Shown here piece by piece: positions 41,797 through 51,201 of a DNA stretch of 52,652 nucleotides. Numbering within the stretch: the first letter of the stretch is position 1; every line of letters starts with the position of its first letter. The position numbers and the translations under genes were made by a program. The notes beneath the pieces were generated by a model, which was given only the letters and a program-made list of their open reading frames with translations, made no database searches and had not been told where the DNA came from. Origin of the DNA: Chthonomonadaceae bacterium (GTDB lineage Bacteria > Armatimonadota > Chthonomonadetes > Chthonomonadales > Chthonomonadaceae); contig DAIDKH010000027.1 of assembly GCA_027450145.1 (NCBI GenBank), positions 1 through 52,652 on the forward strand, in the 5' to 3' direction.

Positions 41797-44787
41797 GTGA
41801 GCCTTGTTAACACCGCACGTGCAACGGCTCTATTTGAGGGCCTGGCAGGCCGTGGGGTCACTGATGATGATGTGGCGGAACTTACGCCTCACCTCTTGGC
41901 CGCTCTGAAACTAGCACCGGATGCCGACATGGCCCTCGAGGCGTTTGCCCGCTGGTTTTCTGCTCTTTCCGCTCCCGCCGCGTATCGCAATCTATTGATG
42001 AGCCACAGCGCTGCATTAGACATCTTCTGCATTGTTGCTGGCAGCAGCGCGCTTTTTGCCGACATGCTGGTGCATCAACCTGAACTTTTTGATATTCTTG
42101 CGGACCCGCACCTTCGAGACTCCTCCCGCTCTGCCCCCTGGTTTATCCGCGAAATAAGCGAGCTACTGAATGCCTGCCGCATGCCAGAACTAAAAATTGA
42201 GGCGCTACGCCGCTGGAAAGCTCGCGAGATGTTGCGGATTGGTGCGCGGGACCTCGCTGGTCTTACGAACATGAGCTCGGCCGCGATGGAGTTCTCGAAC
42301 CTTGCCGATGCCGCGGTTGGCGCCGCATTATCGATTGCATGCAACATGGTCGGCACTGAGTGTCTGCCACAAGTTGCCGTAATCGCGATGGGTAAGCTGG
42401 GAGGACGGGAACTCAACTATGCCAGCGATATTGACCTCATTTTCGTAAGTGGCGACAACCTACCTGCTACAACAACAACTGCCGATGGCCGAGTATGGGA
42501 GACCTCGGCTTTCATGGCGAGATTGTGCGAAACCATCAATCGGGTGCTCACAGGTCAGGGAACCGGTGGAACGGTTTTTCGAGTCGATCTACGCCTTCGA
42601 CCCGAAGGGCGCTTCGGACCTATCGTTCGAAGCGTTGCAAGCTACAAATCCTACTTTGAAAGCTGGGCTGAAACGTGGGAACGGCAAGCCATGCTGAAGG
42701 CACGATTTGTTGCTGGTGCACGAACCGTTGCTGAATCGTTTTTTAGCACAATTAGCCCATTTGTTTTTGCATCGTCGGCCTCTGGTGCGTTGTTGCTCGA
42801 AATGGAAGAGAACAAGCGCCGAATTGAGAACAAAGCGCATATTCAAGGTGAGTGGTTTACTAACGTGAAAACGGGATTTGGCGGTATACGTGATGTTGAG
42901 TTTATTGTGCAGCGTCTGCAGCTTATTCATGCCGGCCGACTGCACTCACTTCGCACACCAAACACGTTAGCCGCCATTCGCCGGTTACAGCGTGCACGGT
43001 TAATCTCTGAGGAAGATGCTGCGATGCTTACGGACAACTATGTCTTCCTTCGAAACGTAGAGCACCGTCTGCAGCTCGTTCACGGCCACCAAACTCAGGT
43101 TCTCCCCACGGAGGAGCAAATTGGAGAGTGGCGACTGTTAGCACGAAGTATGAACCTGCCCGACATTCGCACGTTTCGCGAAGAATTTACTGCCAGAACA
43201 ACGGCTGTTCACCAGGCGCTGGATCGGCTCTTCTATCACCAGAACTCACACCCAACGCCGGTTGTAAGCGAATCGCAATGGGACAGGGTAAGGGACCTTC
43301 TTGACGCAATGGATACAGCCGGTGCGAGGGAAATATTGCAGGATAAACTTCGGGCTGCTGGCTTTACCAATGTTGACGACGCCCTCGTGATTCTGTCGCT
43401 AGCGGTAGAGGGAAATCAATTTGGTCGGGCTCAGCCAGAAAATGCTAGAACCTTCAAGTTATTAGCACCGGAGCTTTTGCGCAAGGCAAGTGCTACTCCG
43501 GATCCGGATGCGGCATTAGCCGGCTATGACGCACTGGCTCAAGCACATCCAAACAGATCAGCTTTAGACGGTGCTTGTCTTGAATCGCCAGATATGTTTG
43601 ATCGTCTACTCGCAGTAGCCGGTGGTTCACCTCACCTAATGCAGCTACTAGTTCGACATCAGGAATGGACCGAGGTGCTGCTCAATCCGGAGGTTGACCC
43701 CGGCTCCCTGCCCGTGCCTCCCAGCGGTGCGCCGAAGGATAGCTCTAGCTTCTACCAGTGGCTCGCCAGGTGGATTTTGCGTGAGCGAATGGTTACGGCT
43801 GCGCAGGATATTTGGGGCGAGGTAACAGCTGAGCAGGTACAGCTGCGATTGACAGAGATTGCAGACCTGGCAATTGGCGCGCTTTTGGCGCACCAGCCAG
43901 ACAAGGATAACGTACAAATTTGCATTGTGGGACTAGGTAAAATAGGCGGAGCAGAACCTGGATATGCAAGCGATTGGGATGTGGTAACAGCCTATGATGG
44001 GCGCAAGGCTGCTTGTATTGACGCGAGCACGTTAGCACAGGGAATAGTAGAAAGCGTACTAGCAGATGCCCATGCTGTTGAGGGAGCAGGTGCCGCAGTG
44101 AACCTGGATATGCGGCTGCGCCCGTGGGGCAGTGACGGTCTGCTATGCCTTACACCGCATGCTTACGCACGTTACCATCACAGGGGTGCCGAGATTTGGG
44201 AGCGTCAGGCTGCTCTCAAAGCCAGGCGTATAGCAGGGAATGTTACGACGGGCAACAGATTGGTGCGGGTGCTTAAAGCAGCCGCGTGCGGCCGCGAGTT
44301 CACTGCACTTGATCGCGACACGGTGATACAGATGAAAAAGCGTATAGAAACAGAGCGGTTGCAGCCCGACTTTCGTTATAGTGATTTGAAGCTCGGTTAC
44401 GGTGGACTTAGCGATATTGAGTGGCTCACACAGCTGCTTCAGCTTCAATTCGCCAGGAAGTATCCAGCTATCTGTCATAGTAATACCATCGTTGCCATGT
44501 CGCAGATTGCAGAATGTGGACTCTTGGATCACGCAGAAGCTGATACCCTGTGCGACGCATACAGGTTGTTATATCGGGTCCGGAATGCGTGTTGGTTATA
44601 CACCGGAGCCGCCCAAGATACCATTCCCGAGGTTGGCAAGGAGCTTGTGGCCATTGCGCGCCTTCTTGGATACCTTCACTCAGATGGTAATTGCGGCAAC
44701 TTGCTTCAAGCGGACTTGCGGGCCACTATGGCCACCGTACGTGCGATTTTCGTGCGGCGCTTCTATCAGGGTAGCGCACCCGTTTAG
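41797..44787 (+). CDS. glnE: Bifunctional glutamine synthetase adenylyltransferase/deadenylase
   Basis: A ~996-residue protein with two nucleotidyltransferase halves. The first has GKLGGRELNYASDIDL (about residues 197-212) and RPEGRFG; the second has GKIGGAEPGYASDWDV (about 712-727) and RLRPWGSDG. This is the GlnE architecture, in which the C-terminal half adenylylates and the N-terminal half deadenylylates glutamine synthetase. GVRDVEF-like GIRDVEFIVQRLQL and GLSDIEWLTQLLQL close each half. The GTG at 41797 lies 13 bases after GAGG. An in-frame ATA at 41773 sits 9 bases after GAGGG and may be the true start. No glnA or glnB is nearby. Confidence 0.94.
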   Translation: MSLVNTARATALFEGLAGRGVTDDDVAELTPHLLAALKLAPDADMALEAFARWFSALSAPAAYRNLLMSHSAALDIFCIVAGSSALFADMLVHQPELFDILADPHLRDSSRSAPWFIREISELLNACRMPELKIEALRRWKAREMLRIGARDLAGLTNMSSAAMEFSNLADAAVGAALSIACNMVGTECLPQVAVIAMGKLGGRELNYASDIDLIFVSGDNLPATTTTADGRVWETSAFMARLCETINRVLTGQGTGGTVFRVDLRLRPEGRFGPIVRSVASYKSYFESWAETWERQAMLKARFVAGARTVAESFFSTISPFVFASSASGALLLEMEENKRRIENKAHIQGEWFTNVKTGFGGIRDVEFIVQRLQLIHAGRLHSLRTPNTLAAIRRLQRARLISEEDAAMLTDNYVFLRNVEHRLQLVHGHQTQVLPTEEQIGEWRLLARSMNLPDIRTFREEFTARTTAVHQALDRLFYHQNSHPTPVVSESQWDRVRDLLDAMDTAGAREILQDKLRAAGFTNVDDALVILSLAVEGNQFGRAQPENARTFKLLAPELLRKASATPDPDAALAGYDALAQAHPNRSALDGACLESPDMFDRLLAVAGGSPHLMQLLVRHQEWTEVLLNPEVDPGSLPVPPSGAPKDSSSFYQWLARWILRERMVTAAQDIWGEVTAEQVQLRLTEIADLAIGALLAHQPDKDNVQICIVGLGKIGGAEPGYASDWDVVTAYDGRKAACIDASTLAQGIVESVLADAHAVEGAGAAVNLDMRLRPWGSDGLLCLTPHAYARYHHRGAEIWERQAALKARRIAGNVTTGNRLVRVLKAAACGREFTALDRDTVIQMKKRIETERLQPDFRYSDLKLGYGGLSDIEWLTQLLQLQFARKYPAICHSNTIVAMSQIAECGLLDHAEADTLCDAYRLLYRVRNACWLYTGAAQDTIPEVGKELVAIARLLGYLHSDGNCGNLLQADLRATMATVRAIFVRRFYQGSAPV

Positions 44788-44835
44788 AGTTTTACGTACC
44801 GGTTTTTACTATTTAGGAAGCGAATTACTACTTCA

Positions 44836-45459
44836 TTGACTGTTTACCTTTTACTTATAGGAAGTTACTTCCTGGGATCATTGCCGTTTGGTCTTTGGAT
44901 TGCATTTGCTGCCCGGGGCATAGATATTCGCACGGTAGGTAGCGGAAATATCGGCGCTACGAATGTTTGGCGAGTTTGTGGCGCCAAGGCTGGTAGTGCT
45001 GCTTTTACCCTGGATGTTTTAAAGGGCCTGCTCCCCGTTATGGCAGGCAGATTTTTGGTACACGGTAATGATCTGGTGCCTATTCTTGCCGGAATGCTTG
45101 CGATTTTGGGGCACACGTTCTCCATTTTCTTAAAGTTCAAAGGCGGCAAAGGCATCGCCACCAGCCTTGGAGTTTTAATAGCGGCAGCACCTAAGATTAT
45201 CCTTCCTTCTGCAGCGATTTTCGTGCTAGAAATGCTATTGTTGGGGTACGTATCGTTGGGTAATATAATCGCTGCACTGGTTGTTCCGCTGCTTATCCAC
45301 GTAGAATATCCTCACCATCCTTATTTACTTACTATGGGAATCTGCGCAAGCCTTCTAACAATATATAAGCATCGAGCGAATATTCGTAGGCTGTTAGACG
45401 GTACCGAACCGAAAGCTCGCATGCCGTGGAGAAGACACGCAAGCAAAAGCGATGAATGA
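44836..45459 (+). CDS. plsY: Glycerol-3-phosphate acyltransferase PlsY
   Basis: A 207-residue polytopic protein with the three PlsY motifs: GSLPFG near the start, GSGNIGATNVWR (about residues 36-47), and HTFSIFLKFKGGKGIATSLG (about 95-114). It transfers the acyl group from acyl phosphate to glycerol-3-phosphate, the first step of phospholipid synthesis in most bacteria. The TTG start gives the family N-terminus, although the AGGAAG upstream is rather distant (15 bases). The end overlaps priA by 8 bases. Confidence 0.94.
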   Translation: MTVYLLLIGSYFLGSLPFGLWIAFAARGIDIRTVGSGNIGATNVWRVCGAKAGSAAFTLDVLKGLLPVMAGRFLVHGNDLVPILAGMLAILGHTFSIFLKFKGGKGIATSLGVLIAAAPKIILPSAAIFVLEMLLLGYVSLGNIIAALVVPLLIHVEYPHHPYLLTMGICASLLTIYKHRANIRRLLDGTEPKARMPWRRHASKSDE

Positions 45460-47947
45460 AGTCAGTTCAACAGTTGGCACGTGTACAGTCAATGTAGTAA
45501 TTAACCACGAAATACCGGACTTGGAGCCGTTCTATACGTACTCCGTGCCCGATCACCTGGTAGACCAGGTAAAGCCCGGTCGTTTGGTGCATGTTCCATT
45601 TGGATCGGCAGAGGTGATTGGAACCGTTTGGACCCCTATTATCTGGGGGGATGTAAATGCTGGTTCAATGCGTCTGCGTCCGCTCAAAGCGGTGTTAGAT
45701 GATGCGCCTCACCTTGAACCCGAACAGCTTGATATGGTAGCATGGCTGGCGCAGGAGTGTTGCTGCGATATTGGGACAGCGATGAAGTGTGTAACGCCGC
45801 CATGGATGGGGGCGCGTGTAGAAATTACCACGTCGCTAGTTGATCCATATCTTGATCCGGATACACTCGGGAGTTCGGTTGCTAGGCGCCACCTGGCCGC
45901 TACGCTCATCAATTTGGGTGGTACTGCCAAATACGATGAGATCAAGAGAGCTTGCGATATTCCTACCTTCGGCAATACCTACCGGCAGTTGCTTCAGCAA
46001 CGTGTCTTCGTTGAAACACGGCGTATCGTGCGCACCGGTGTAAGTGCGAAAACCGAGCGAGTAGCCGTTCTTCAAGCGGACTCCACAACCTTAAAAAGCG
46101 CTATGCTAACCGAAAAGCAACGGAACCTCATTTCGCAGCTTGCGGAATGGGCAACCGAAGGTGTTGCCCAGGTCTCGGTTAGCAGACTTTTAGAGCAGGT
46201 CGACGTAGGACCGTCTGTGCTTGCGGCTGTTGTCAATAAAGGGCTGGTTACAGTCGACAATCGCCAAGTGAGACGCGCGCCGCTCACACACATTGGTCCT
46301 TTTACCACTACGCCGAAATTGACCGCCTGCCAAGCGACTGCCGTGGGCGAAATCGATAAGGCCCTGAATGTAGGCGAATACAGTAAAATCCTACTTTTTG
46401 GAGTGACGGCCAGCGGCAAAACTGAGGTTTACCTTTCCGCAATATCGAAAATACTTCAACAGGGTAAGAGTGCAATGGTGTTGTTACCCGAAATTGCGTT
46501 GACTGCCCAGGTAGCCGATGTCTTCGTTGCCCGGTTTGGTGACCGGGTTGCGCTTCTTCACTCAAACCTAAGTGAAGGTGAACGGCTGGATGAGTGGCAC
46601 CGGCTACAGAAGAATGAGGCACAAATCGTTGTAGGTGCCAGGTCCGCTGTATTTGCCCCCGTTCAGAATCTGGGTTTAGTTATTGTAGACGAGGAACACG
46701 AAACCTCCTACAAACAGGAATCCACCCCGCGGTACAATGCGAGAGCTGCCGCGCAGTGGCGGGCGCAGAAAGACCGGGCCGTACTTGTACTTGGCAGCGC
46801 AACGCCTTCCCTCGAATCATTCTATCAAGCGGATGAAACCGAGGCAGTTGCTGAAGCTGAACCGCAGGCTGCACTGGTTGAGATGCCAGAGCGCGTAAGC
46901 AATCGACCCCTTCCCGCAGTATATATTGCGGACATGCGTGAAGAGTTCAAGAACAAGCCGGTCATGTTTTCTGCGCGACTGTTGGACGAAATGGCACATA
47001 GGTTTGCGAAACGAGAGCAAGTAATTCTGTTCTTAAACAGGCGCGGGTATGCACAGTTCATATTATGCCGAGACTGTGGCTGGACAGCGCGATGTGCTTC
47101 GTGCGATGTTAGCCTTACATACCATGCCCATGATAGGAGCCTAAGGTGTCATCACTGTGGGTTTATAGGACCCGCACCATCCCTTTGTGCCGTTTGTGGT
47201 GGGAGCAGAGTGAGAGGTTTTGGCATTGGCACCGAGCGTGTGGAAGAGGAAGTGCGTGCGCTATTTCCAGAGATCACCACGCTAAGAATGGATCGTGATA
47301 CCACCTCTCGCCGGGGTGATCATGCGCGGTTAATACGAGCGTTCCGGCAACGCGAGGCCGACGTTCTCATTGGAACCCAGATGGTCGCGAAGGGGCTGGA
47401 TTTTCCGTTTGTAACGCTGGTGGGAGTTATAAGTGCGGATACCACACTCAACATGCCTGACTTTCGCGCTGCCGAGCGTACGTTTCAACTGCTCGCCCAG
47501 GTAGCGGGAAGGGCAGGGCGCGGTGAACTGCCTGGGGAGGTGTTTGTTCAAACTTTTACACCTGAGCACTACGCTATACGGTGCGCGCTAAGCCATGACT
47601 ACCGTCAGTTCTACAACACTGAAATGTTATATCGCCGGGAGTTAAAATATCCACCCTTCAGCAGGTTTGTCAATCTAATCGTTGCGGGAACCAACGAGGC
47701 CGCAACATGCGCTCAAGCAGGTGAACTTGCGCGGCTGGTCAGGCGTGTTACGGATGAGAAGGCAGACGTCATTGGGCCAAGCGCCGCACCGCTCGCAAAG
47801 CTGAAAGACCTCTACAGGTTTCACTGCGCATTGCGCGCACCACTAAGTGTGAATGTACCTGACCTTATGCGCGATGTTCTTTCAGCGGCGCCGCGAAGTT
47901 TAAAGCAAGGACTGACGGTGGATATTGACCCATATTCTATGCTTTAA
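45452..47947 (+). CDS. priA: Primosomal replication protein / helicase PriA
   Basis: An 831-residue superfamily 2 helicase. The N-terminal DNA-binding domain (YTYSVPDHL ... GRLVHVPFG) is followed by Walker A GVTASGKT (about residue 317), VDEEHE (DEEH box), GSATPSLE, and the zinc cysteines CRDCGWTARCASC and CHHCG...CAVCG. FGIGTERVEEE and VAGRAGRG close the helicase core. PriA restarts stalled replication forks. It overlaps plsY and precedes tyrS by 56 bases. Confidence 0.96.
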   Translation: MNEVSSTVGTCTVNVVINHEIPDLEPFYTYSVPDHLVDQVKPGRLVHVPFGSAEVIGTVWTPIIWGDVNAGSMRLRPLKAVLDDAPHLEPEQLDMVAWLAQECCCDIGTAMKCVTPPWMGARVEITTSLVDPYLDPDTLGSSVARRHLAATLINLGGTAKYDEIKRACDIPTFGNTYRQLLQQRVFVETRRIVRTGVSAKTERVAVLQADSTTLKSAMLTEKQRNLISQLAEWATEGVAQVSVSRLLEQVDVGPSVLAAVVNKGLVTVDNRQVRRAPLTHIGPFTTTPKLTACQATAVGEIDKALNVGEYSKILLFGVTASGKTEVYLSAISKILQQGKSAMVLLPEIALTAQVADVFVARFGDRVALLHSNLSEGERLDEWHRLQKNEAQIVVGARSAVFAPVQNLGLVIVDEEHETSYKQESTPRYNARAAAQWRAQKDRAVLVLGSATPSLESFYQADETEAVAEAEPQAALVEMPERVSNRPLPAVYIADMREEFKNKPVMFSARLLDEMAHRFAKREQVILFLNRRGYAQFILCRDCGWTARCASCDVSLTYHAHDRSLRCHHCGFIGPAPSLCAVCGGSRVRGFGIGTERVEEEVRALFPEITTLRMDRDTTSRRGDHARLIRAFRQREADVLIGTQMVAKGLDFPFVTLVGVISADTTLNMPDFRAAERTFQLLAQVAGRAGRGELPGEVFVQTFTPEHYAIRCALSHDYRQFYNTEMLYRRELKYPPFSRFVNLIVAGTNEAATCAQAGELARLVRRVTDEKADVIGPSAAPLAKLKDLYRFHCALRAPLSVNVPDLMRDVLSAAPRSLKQGLTVDIDPYSML

Positions 47948-48003
47948 CGCCTGTGTTGGTTATACGGTATCATGTTTGGGCTGAAGGTTAAGGAGGAGTT
48001 AAT

Positions 48004-49254
48004 TTGGAGTCTAATATTTCGGAGCCAGATTTGGAGATTAAGGCTCAGGCGGAGCAGCTAAGACGGGGTGTTCAGGCAATAGTTCCAGAAAATGGGCTAG
48101 AGGACAAGTTAGCACTTGCCAAGCGCGAAGGTCGTCCGCTCCGAATAAAGTTGGGACTTGACCCGACGGCTCCGGACATCCATCTGGGCTTTGCTGTGGT
48201 GCTTCGCAAGTTGCGCCAGTTTCAAGACATGGGGCATCAAGTTGTAATCATCATAGGCGACTACACGGCGCTCATAGGTGATCCTAGCGGCAGGTCCGTA
48301 ACTCGACCGATGCTGTCGTCGGAGGAGATTAAAAAGAATGCGGAGACCTATGTCGATCAACTCGCTCGGATATTGCAGCGCGAACGCACGGAAGTTCGGT
48401 TTAACGGTGAATGGCTTGGTGAACTCGACTTCGCTGCGGTGGTTAAACTTGCAGCCCGCATGACCGTCGCCCAAGTACTACAACGAGACGATTTTGCAAA
48501 TAGGTTTAGTACACACCAACCAATAAGCCTGCACGAGCTGCTGTATCCACTTGCACAAGCGTACGACTCAGTTGCCATCAAGGCAGATATTGAGATGGGT
48601 GGACAAGATCAAACATTTAATATTCTGGCCGGTCGAGACCTTCAACGGGAAATGGGGCAAGCTCCTCAGGCCGCTATGTTTATGCCGTTACTCGTTGGGC
48701 TGGATGGCCATAAGAAGATGAGCAAGTCTCTCGGCAATTATGTCGGCATATCAGAAGATCCGTTGGTTATGTTCAGCAAGGTTATGTCTCTTTCCGACGA
48801 GGCGATGAAAGAGTATTTTGTACTGTGTACGGACGTCGATTTAGAAGAAGTAGACACACTTCTAACGGAAGCGTCATCCGGTAAAAGCAATCCACGGGAC
48901 GTAAAGCGGCGCCTCGCACGCGAGATTGTTTCGATTTACCACGGCGTGCCTTCTGCATCATACGCGGACGACGAGTGGATGCGAGTTCATTCCTCAGGCG
49001 AAGTTCCTCAGGAAATGCCGCTCGTATCCTACGAGAGCGCGATTAGTAAGACAGGTACTGTTTGGGTCTGCAAGCTTCTTGTTGCAGTGGGACTCGCCAC
49101 CGGGACAGGTGATGCTCGCCGGTTGGTACAGCAGGGAGCAGTCTCGGTTAATGGTGAGAAGGTATTAAGCCCGGATTGGGAACCCGCCGAAGGGGTACTG
49201 GAGGGTGCAGTGCTAAAAGTGGGCGCAAAACGGTACGTCAGATTGAAACGCTGA
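48004..49254 (+). CDS. tyrS: Tyrosyl-tRNA synthetase
   Basis: A 416-residue class I synthetase. HLGF (in TAPDIHLGF) is the HIGH motif, KKMSKSLGN the KMSKS motif, and IGDYTALIGDPSGRS and EMGGQDQTFN are family-typical. A C-terminal S4 RNA-binding domain begins near residue 350 (VCKLLVAVGLATGTGDARRLVQQG). The KFRKL-type spacing and length fit the TyrZ-like subgroup. TTG 48004 follows AAGGAGGAG. It charges tRNA-Tyr. No T-box element was seen in the short upstream gap. Confidence 0.95.
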   Translation: MESNISEPDLEIKAQAEQLRRGVQAIVPENGLEDKLALAKREGRPLRIKLGLDPTAPDIHLGFAVVLRKLRQFQDMGHQVVIIIGDYTALIGDPSGRSVTRPMLSSEEIKKNAETYVDQLARILQRERTEVRFNGEWLGELDFAAVVKLAARMTVAQVLQRDDFANRFSTHQPISLHELLYPLAQAYDSVAIKADIEMGGQDQTFNILAGRDLQREMGQAPQAAMFMPLLVGLDGHKKMSKSLGNYVGISEDPLVMFSKVMSLSDEAMKEYFVLCTDVDLEEVDTLLTEASSGKSNPRDVKRRLAREIVSIYHGVPSASYADDEWMRVHSSGEVPQEMPLVSYESAISKTGTVWVCKLLVAVGLATGTGDARRLVQQGAVSVNGEKVLSPDWEPAEGVLEGAVLKVGAKRYVRLKR

Positions 49255-49264
49255 TTAACTACGC

Positions 49265-50527
49265 CTACCGCACGTGAGAAATCGTCGCATTGTTGGGAGG
49301 CCACGGGTGGTAGGAAAGCGCAAACTTTATGCGGCTGTCCAGTGTCGGATGTGTCCCGTACCACCATTGCAGTATGGCAGGAGGGTTAGGGTCTGCGTAG
49401 TCTCGCTCAGCGAAGCCTACAAATAGCTGGGCCATCGGCACATTTAGGTGCGTCAGCCTTAGGCCAAATGCATCCGCTCGGTGCTCAAGCATGCGGCTTT
49501 CCGCGTTCGCTACAGGCATCTGCAGTTGCATGAGGACAAAGAGGGCAGTAAGAAGCAGAGGAAGTGCGCGAATATCTAAAATGGAGGTGAGCCCCATTTT
49601 TTGCTTAGCGAGTACGTCGAGCCACGGAATTAAACGGGCTAGCAACCACAACAAAAATCCGCTGCCAATCACATTCGAAATAAACAGAATCCAGATGTGG
49701 TGTTCAACATAGTGACCCATCTCGTGTCCAACCATCGCGAGTATCTGTTCCTGAGGTAAGAGCCGAAGCGCATTGTCATCAATCACGATCCTGGCCGAGG
49801 GGCCTAATCCGGTAACGTAGGCATTTACATGGTTAGACCTAACGCTGGTGTTCTCTACGAGGATAGTTGAATGTGGAATTCCTGCACGTTGGGCAAGTTG
49901 CTCGATTCGCAAGCGAAGCGTTCCATTTTGCAGAGGGGTGAAACGGTAGAAAATTGGTGCAATAAGTATGGGGGATAACACAATGGCAGCAAACTGTATC
50001 GGAATAAGTACAACAAATACCCACTTCCACCAGCTTGCGCCGCACTTACTATAAATGCGGTAGCTGCCCCAGATCAGAACAATTTTGGAGAGGTTCAAAA
50101 GCCAGTTTATAAATTCGTTTCTGCTATAAAGCAGCCAGGACTCGTTTGAGAAGCCGTAATGACGTTCTACTAGGTGCCCGGATATCGATATCGGCAACAT
50201 CCAGATAAGTTGCCAAAGCGAGAATAGCAGGTAGTATACGGCAACTACCCTGATTTGCGGGGCGTTACCTTCCCCCGGGTTGCGCCTTGTGCCTTCAGCG
50301 ATCGCACCAGATCGAGATGAAGCGCCAGACTTCACGAACGCCCAAATGCCAATTAACAGCCACAGCAATGAAAACAGCCCTAGTGCTTCTTCAATGCGCT
50401 GGTACGTAATAGCTCGCGCTGGCACATGTGGTATGAACTGAGCGGGCAATTTCCCACTGGCCATCGCCCTGTGGCCCGTTAGAGTTAGCAAAACCGCGAG
50501 CAATATCCACGGTCGCAGTTTCGACAT
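49265..50527 (-). CDS. M48-family (Ste24-like) membrane metalloprotease
   Basis: A 420-residue protein with an N-terminal signal/anchor (LRPWILLAVLLTL) and about six membrane helices. The zinc site is HEMGH (about residue 268), with the third ligand Glu in ESRMLEHRADAFGL (E...AD). IVIDDNALRLLPQEQILAMVGHE is the family sequence leading into it. Ste24/HtpX relatives clear misfolded membrane proteins or process lipoproteins. ATG 50527 overlaps the stop region of the ABC ATPase gene; the frame extends to 50614, but that part lies inside the upstream gene. Convergent with tyrS. Confidence 0.88.
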   Translation of the reverse strand: MSKLRPWILLAVLLTLTGHRAMASGKLPAQFIPHVPARAITYQRIEEALGLFSLLWLLIGIWAFVKSGASSRSGAIAEGTRRNPGEGNAPQIRVVAVYYLLFSLWQLIWMLPISISGHLVERHYGFSNESWLLYSRNEFINWLLNLSKIVLIWGSYRIYSKCGASWWKWVFVVLIPIQFAAIVLSPILIAPIFYRFTPLQNGTLRLRIEQLAQRAGIPHSTILVENTSVRSNHVNAYVTGLGPSARIVIDDNALRLLPQEQILAMVGHEMGHYVEHHIWILFISNVIGSGFLLWLLARLIPWLDVLAKQKMGLTSILDIRALPLLLTALFVLMQLQMPVANAESRMLEHRADAFGLRLTHLNVPMAQLFVGFAERDYADPNPPAILQWWYGTHPTLDSRIKFALSYHPWPPNNATISHVR

Positions 50528-50528
50528 A

Positions 50529-51197
50529 TTATGCCGCCGGTCGCGCGATGTGGTGAAGCTGCCCATCATCCATGTGATATACACAGTCTGCGCCTGCAAG
50601 CATCGTTTCATCATGCGTTACTACTATAACAAGTCCCTTATCGCGGTAGCTTTTGAGCAGTTCCATAACGGCTAGCCCGTTTGTACGATCCAGCGCAGCA
50701 GTGGGTTCATCCGCAAAGATCACACGGGGAGTATTAACCATTGCCCGGGCGACAGCAATTCGTTGTTTTTCACCGCCCGAAAGGTGTGCTGGCACTCTGT
50801 CGGCAAGATGCAGGATGGATAGGCTGGAAAGTATTTCATCAACGGATGTAGTGGCGGCGACGCCCTGAGAAGCCGCAGTAAGTACGTTCTCGCGGGCAGT
50901 GAGGTAATTAAGCAAAAAGGGCTGCTGAAAAACGAAACCAAATTCCTTACGGCGCAAAATAGCTAGATCCCGGCTGGACATGGCAGAGACACACTGATCA
51001 CCGTAATGAACGGTGCCCTCGGTTGGCCTCTTTAAGCCGCTCATTAAGTAGAGCAAAGAACTCTTACCCGAACCGGAGGGGCCCATAATGCCAAAGAAGC
51101 CCGTTGCCGGTACCTCCATAGTTACATTGCGCACAGCATAGGTTAGCGTATCTCCGTCACCGTATCTCAAGCTAATACTATGTGTGCGCAACAACAT
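50529..51197 (-). CDS. ABC transporter ATP-binding protein, LolD/MacB type
   Basis: From ATG 51197 it is a 222-residue ATPase: Walker A GPSGSGKSS, Q-loop FQQPF, signature LSGGEKQR, Walker B VIFADEPTA and switch His in VVTHDE. Sequence style (YAVRNVTMEVP, GLVIVVTHDE) matches the LolD/MacB/FtsE group, whose partners are FtsX-like permeases. No such permease is in the window; it lies between a sugar-type ABC ATPase and the M48 protease, with 4-base or smaller gaps on either side. The upstream frame to 51299 would overlap the neighbouring gene and lacks domain content. Confidence 0.9.
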   Translation of the reverse strand: MLLRTHSISLRYGDGDTLTYAVRNVTMEVPATGFFGIMGPSGSGKSSLLYLMSGLKRPTEGTVHYGDQCVSAMSSRDLAILRRKEFGFVFQQPFLLNYLTARENVLTAASQGVAATTSVDEILSSLSILHLADRVPAHLSGGEKQRIAVARAMVNTPRVIFADEPTAALDRTNGLAVMELLKSYRDKGLVIVVTHDETMLAGADCVYHMDDGQLHHIARPAA

Positions 51198-51201
51198 TAA
51201 A

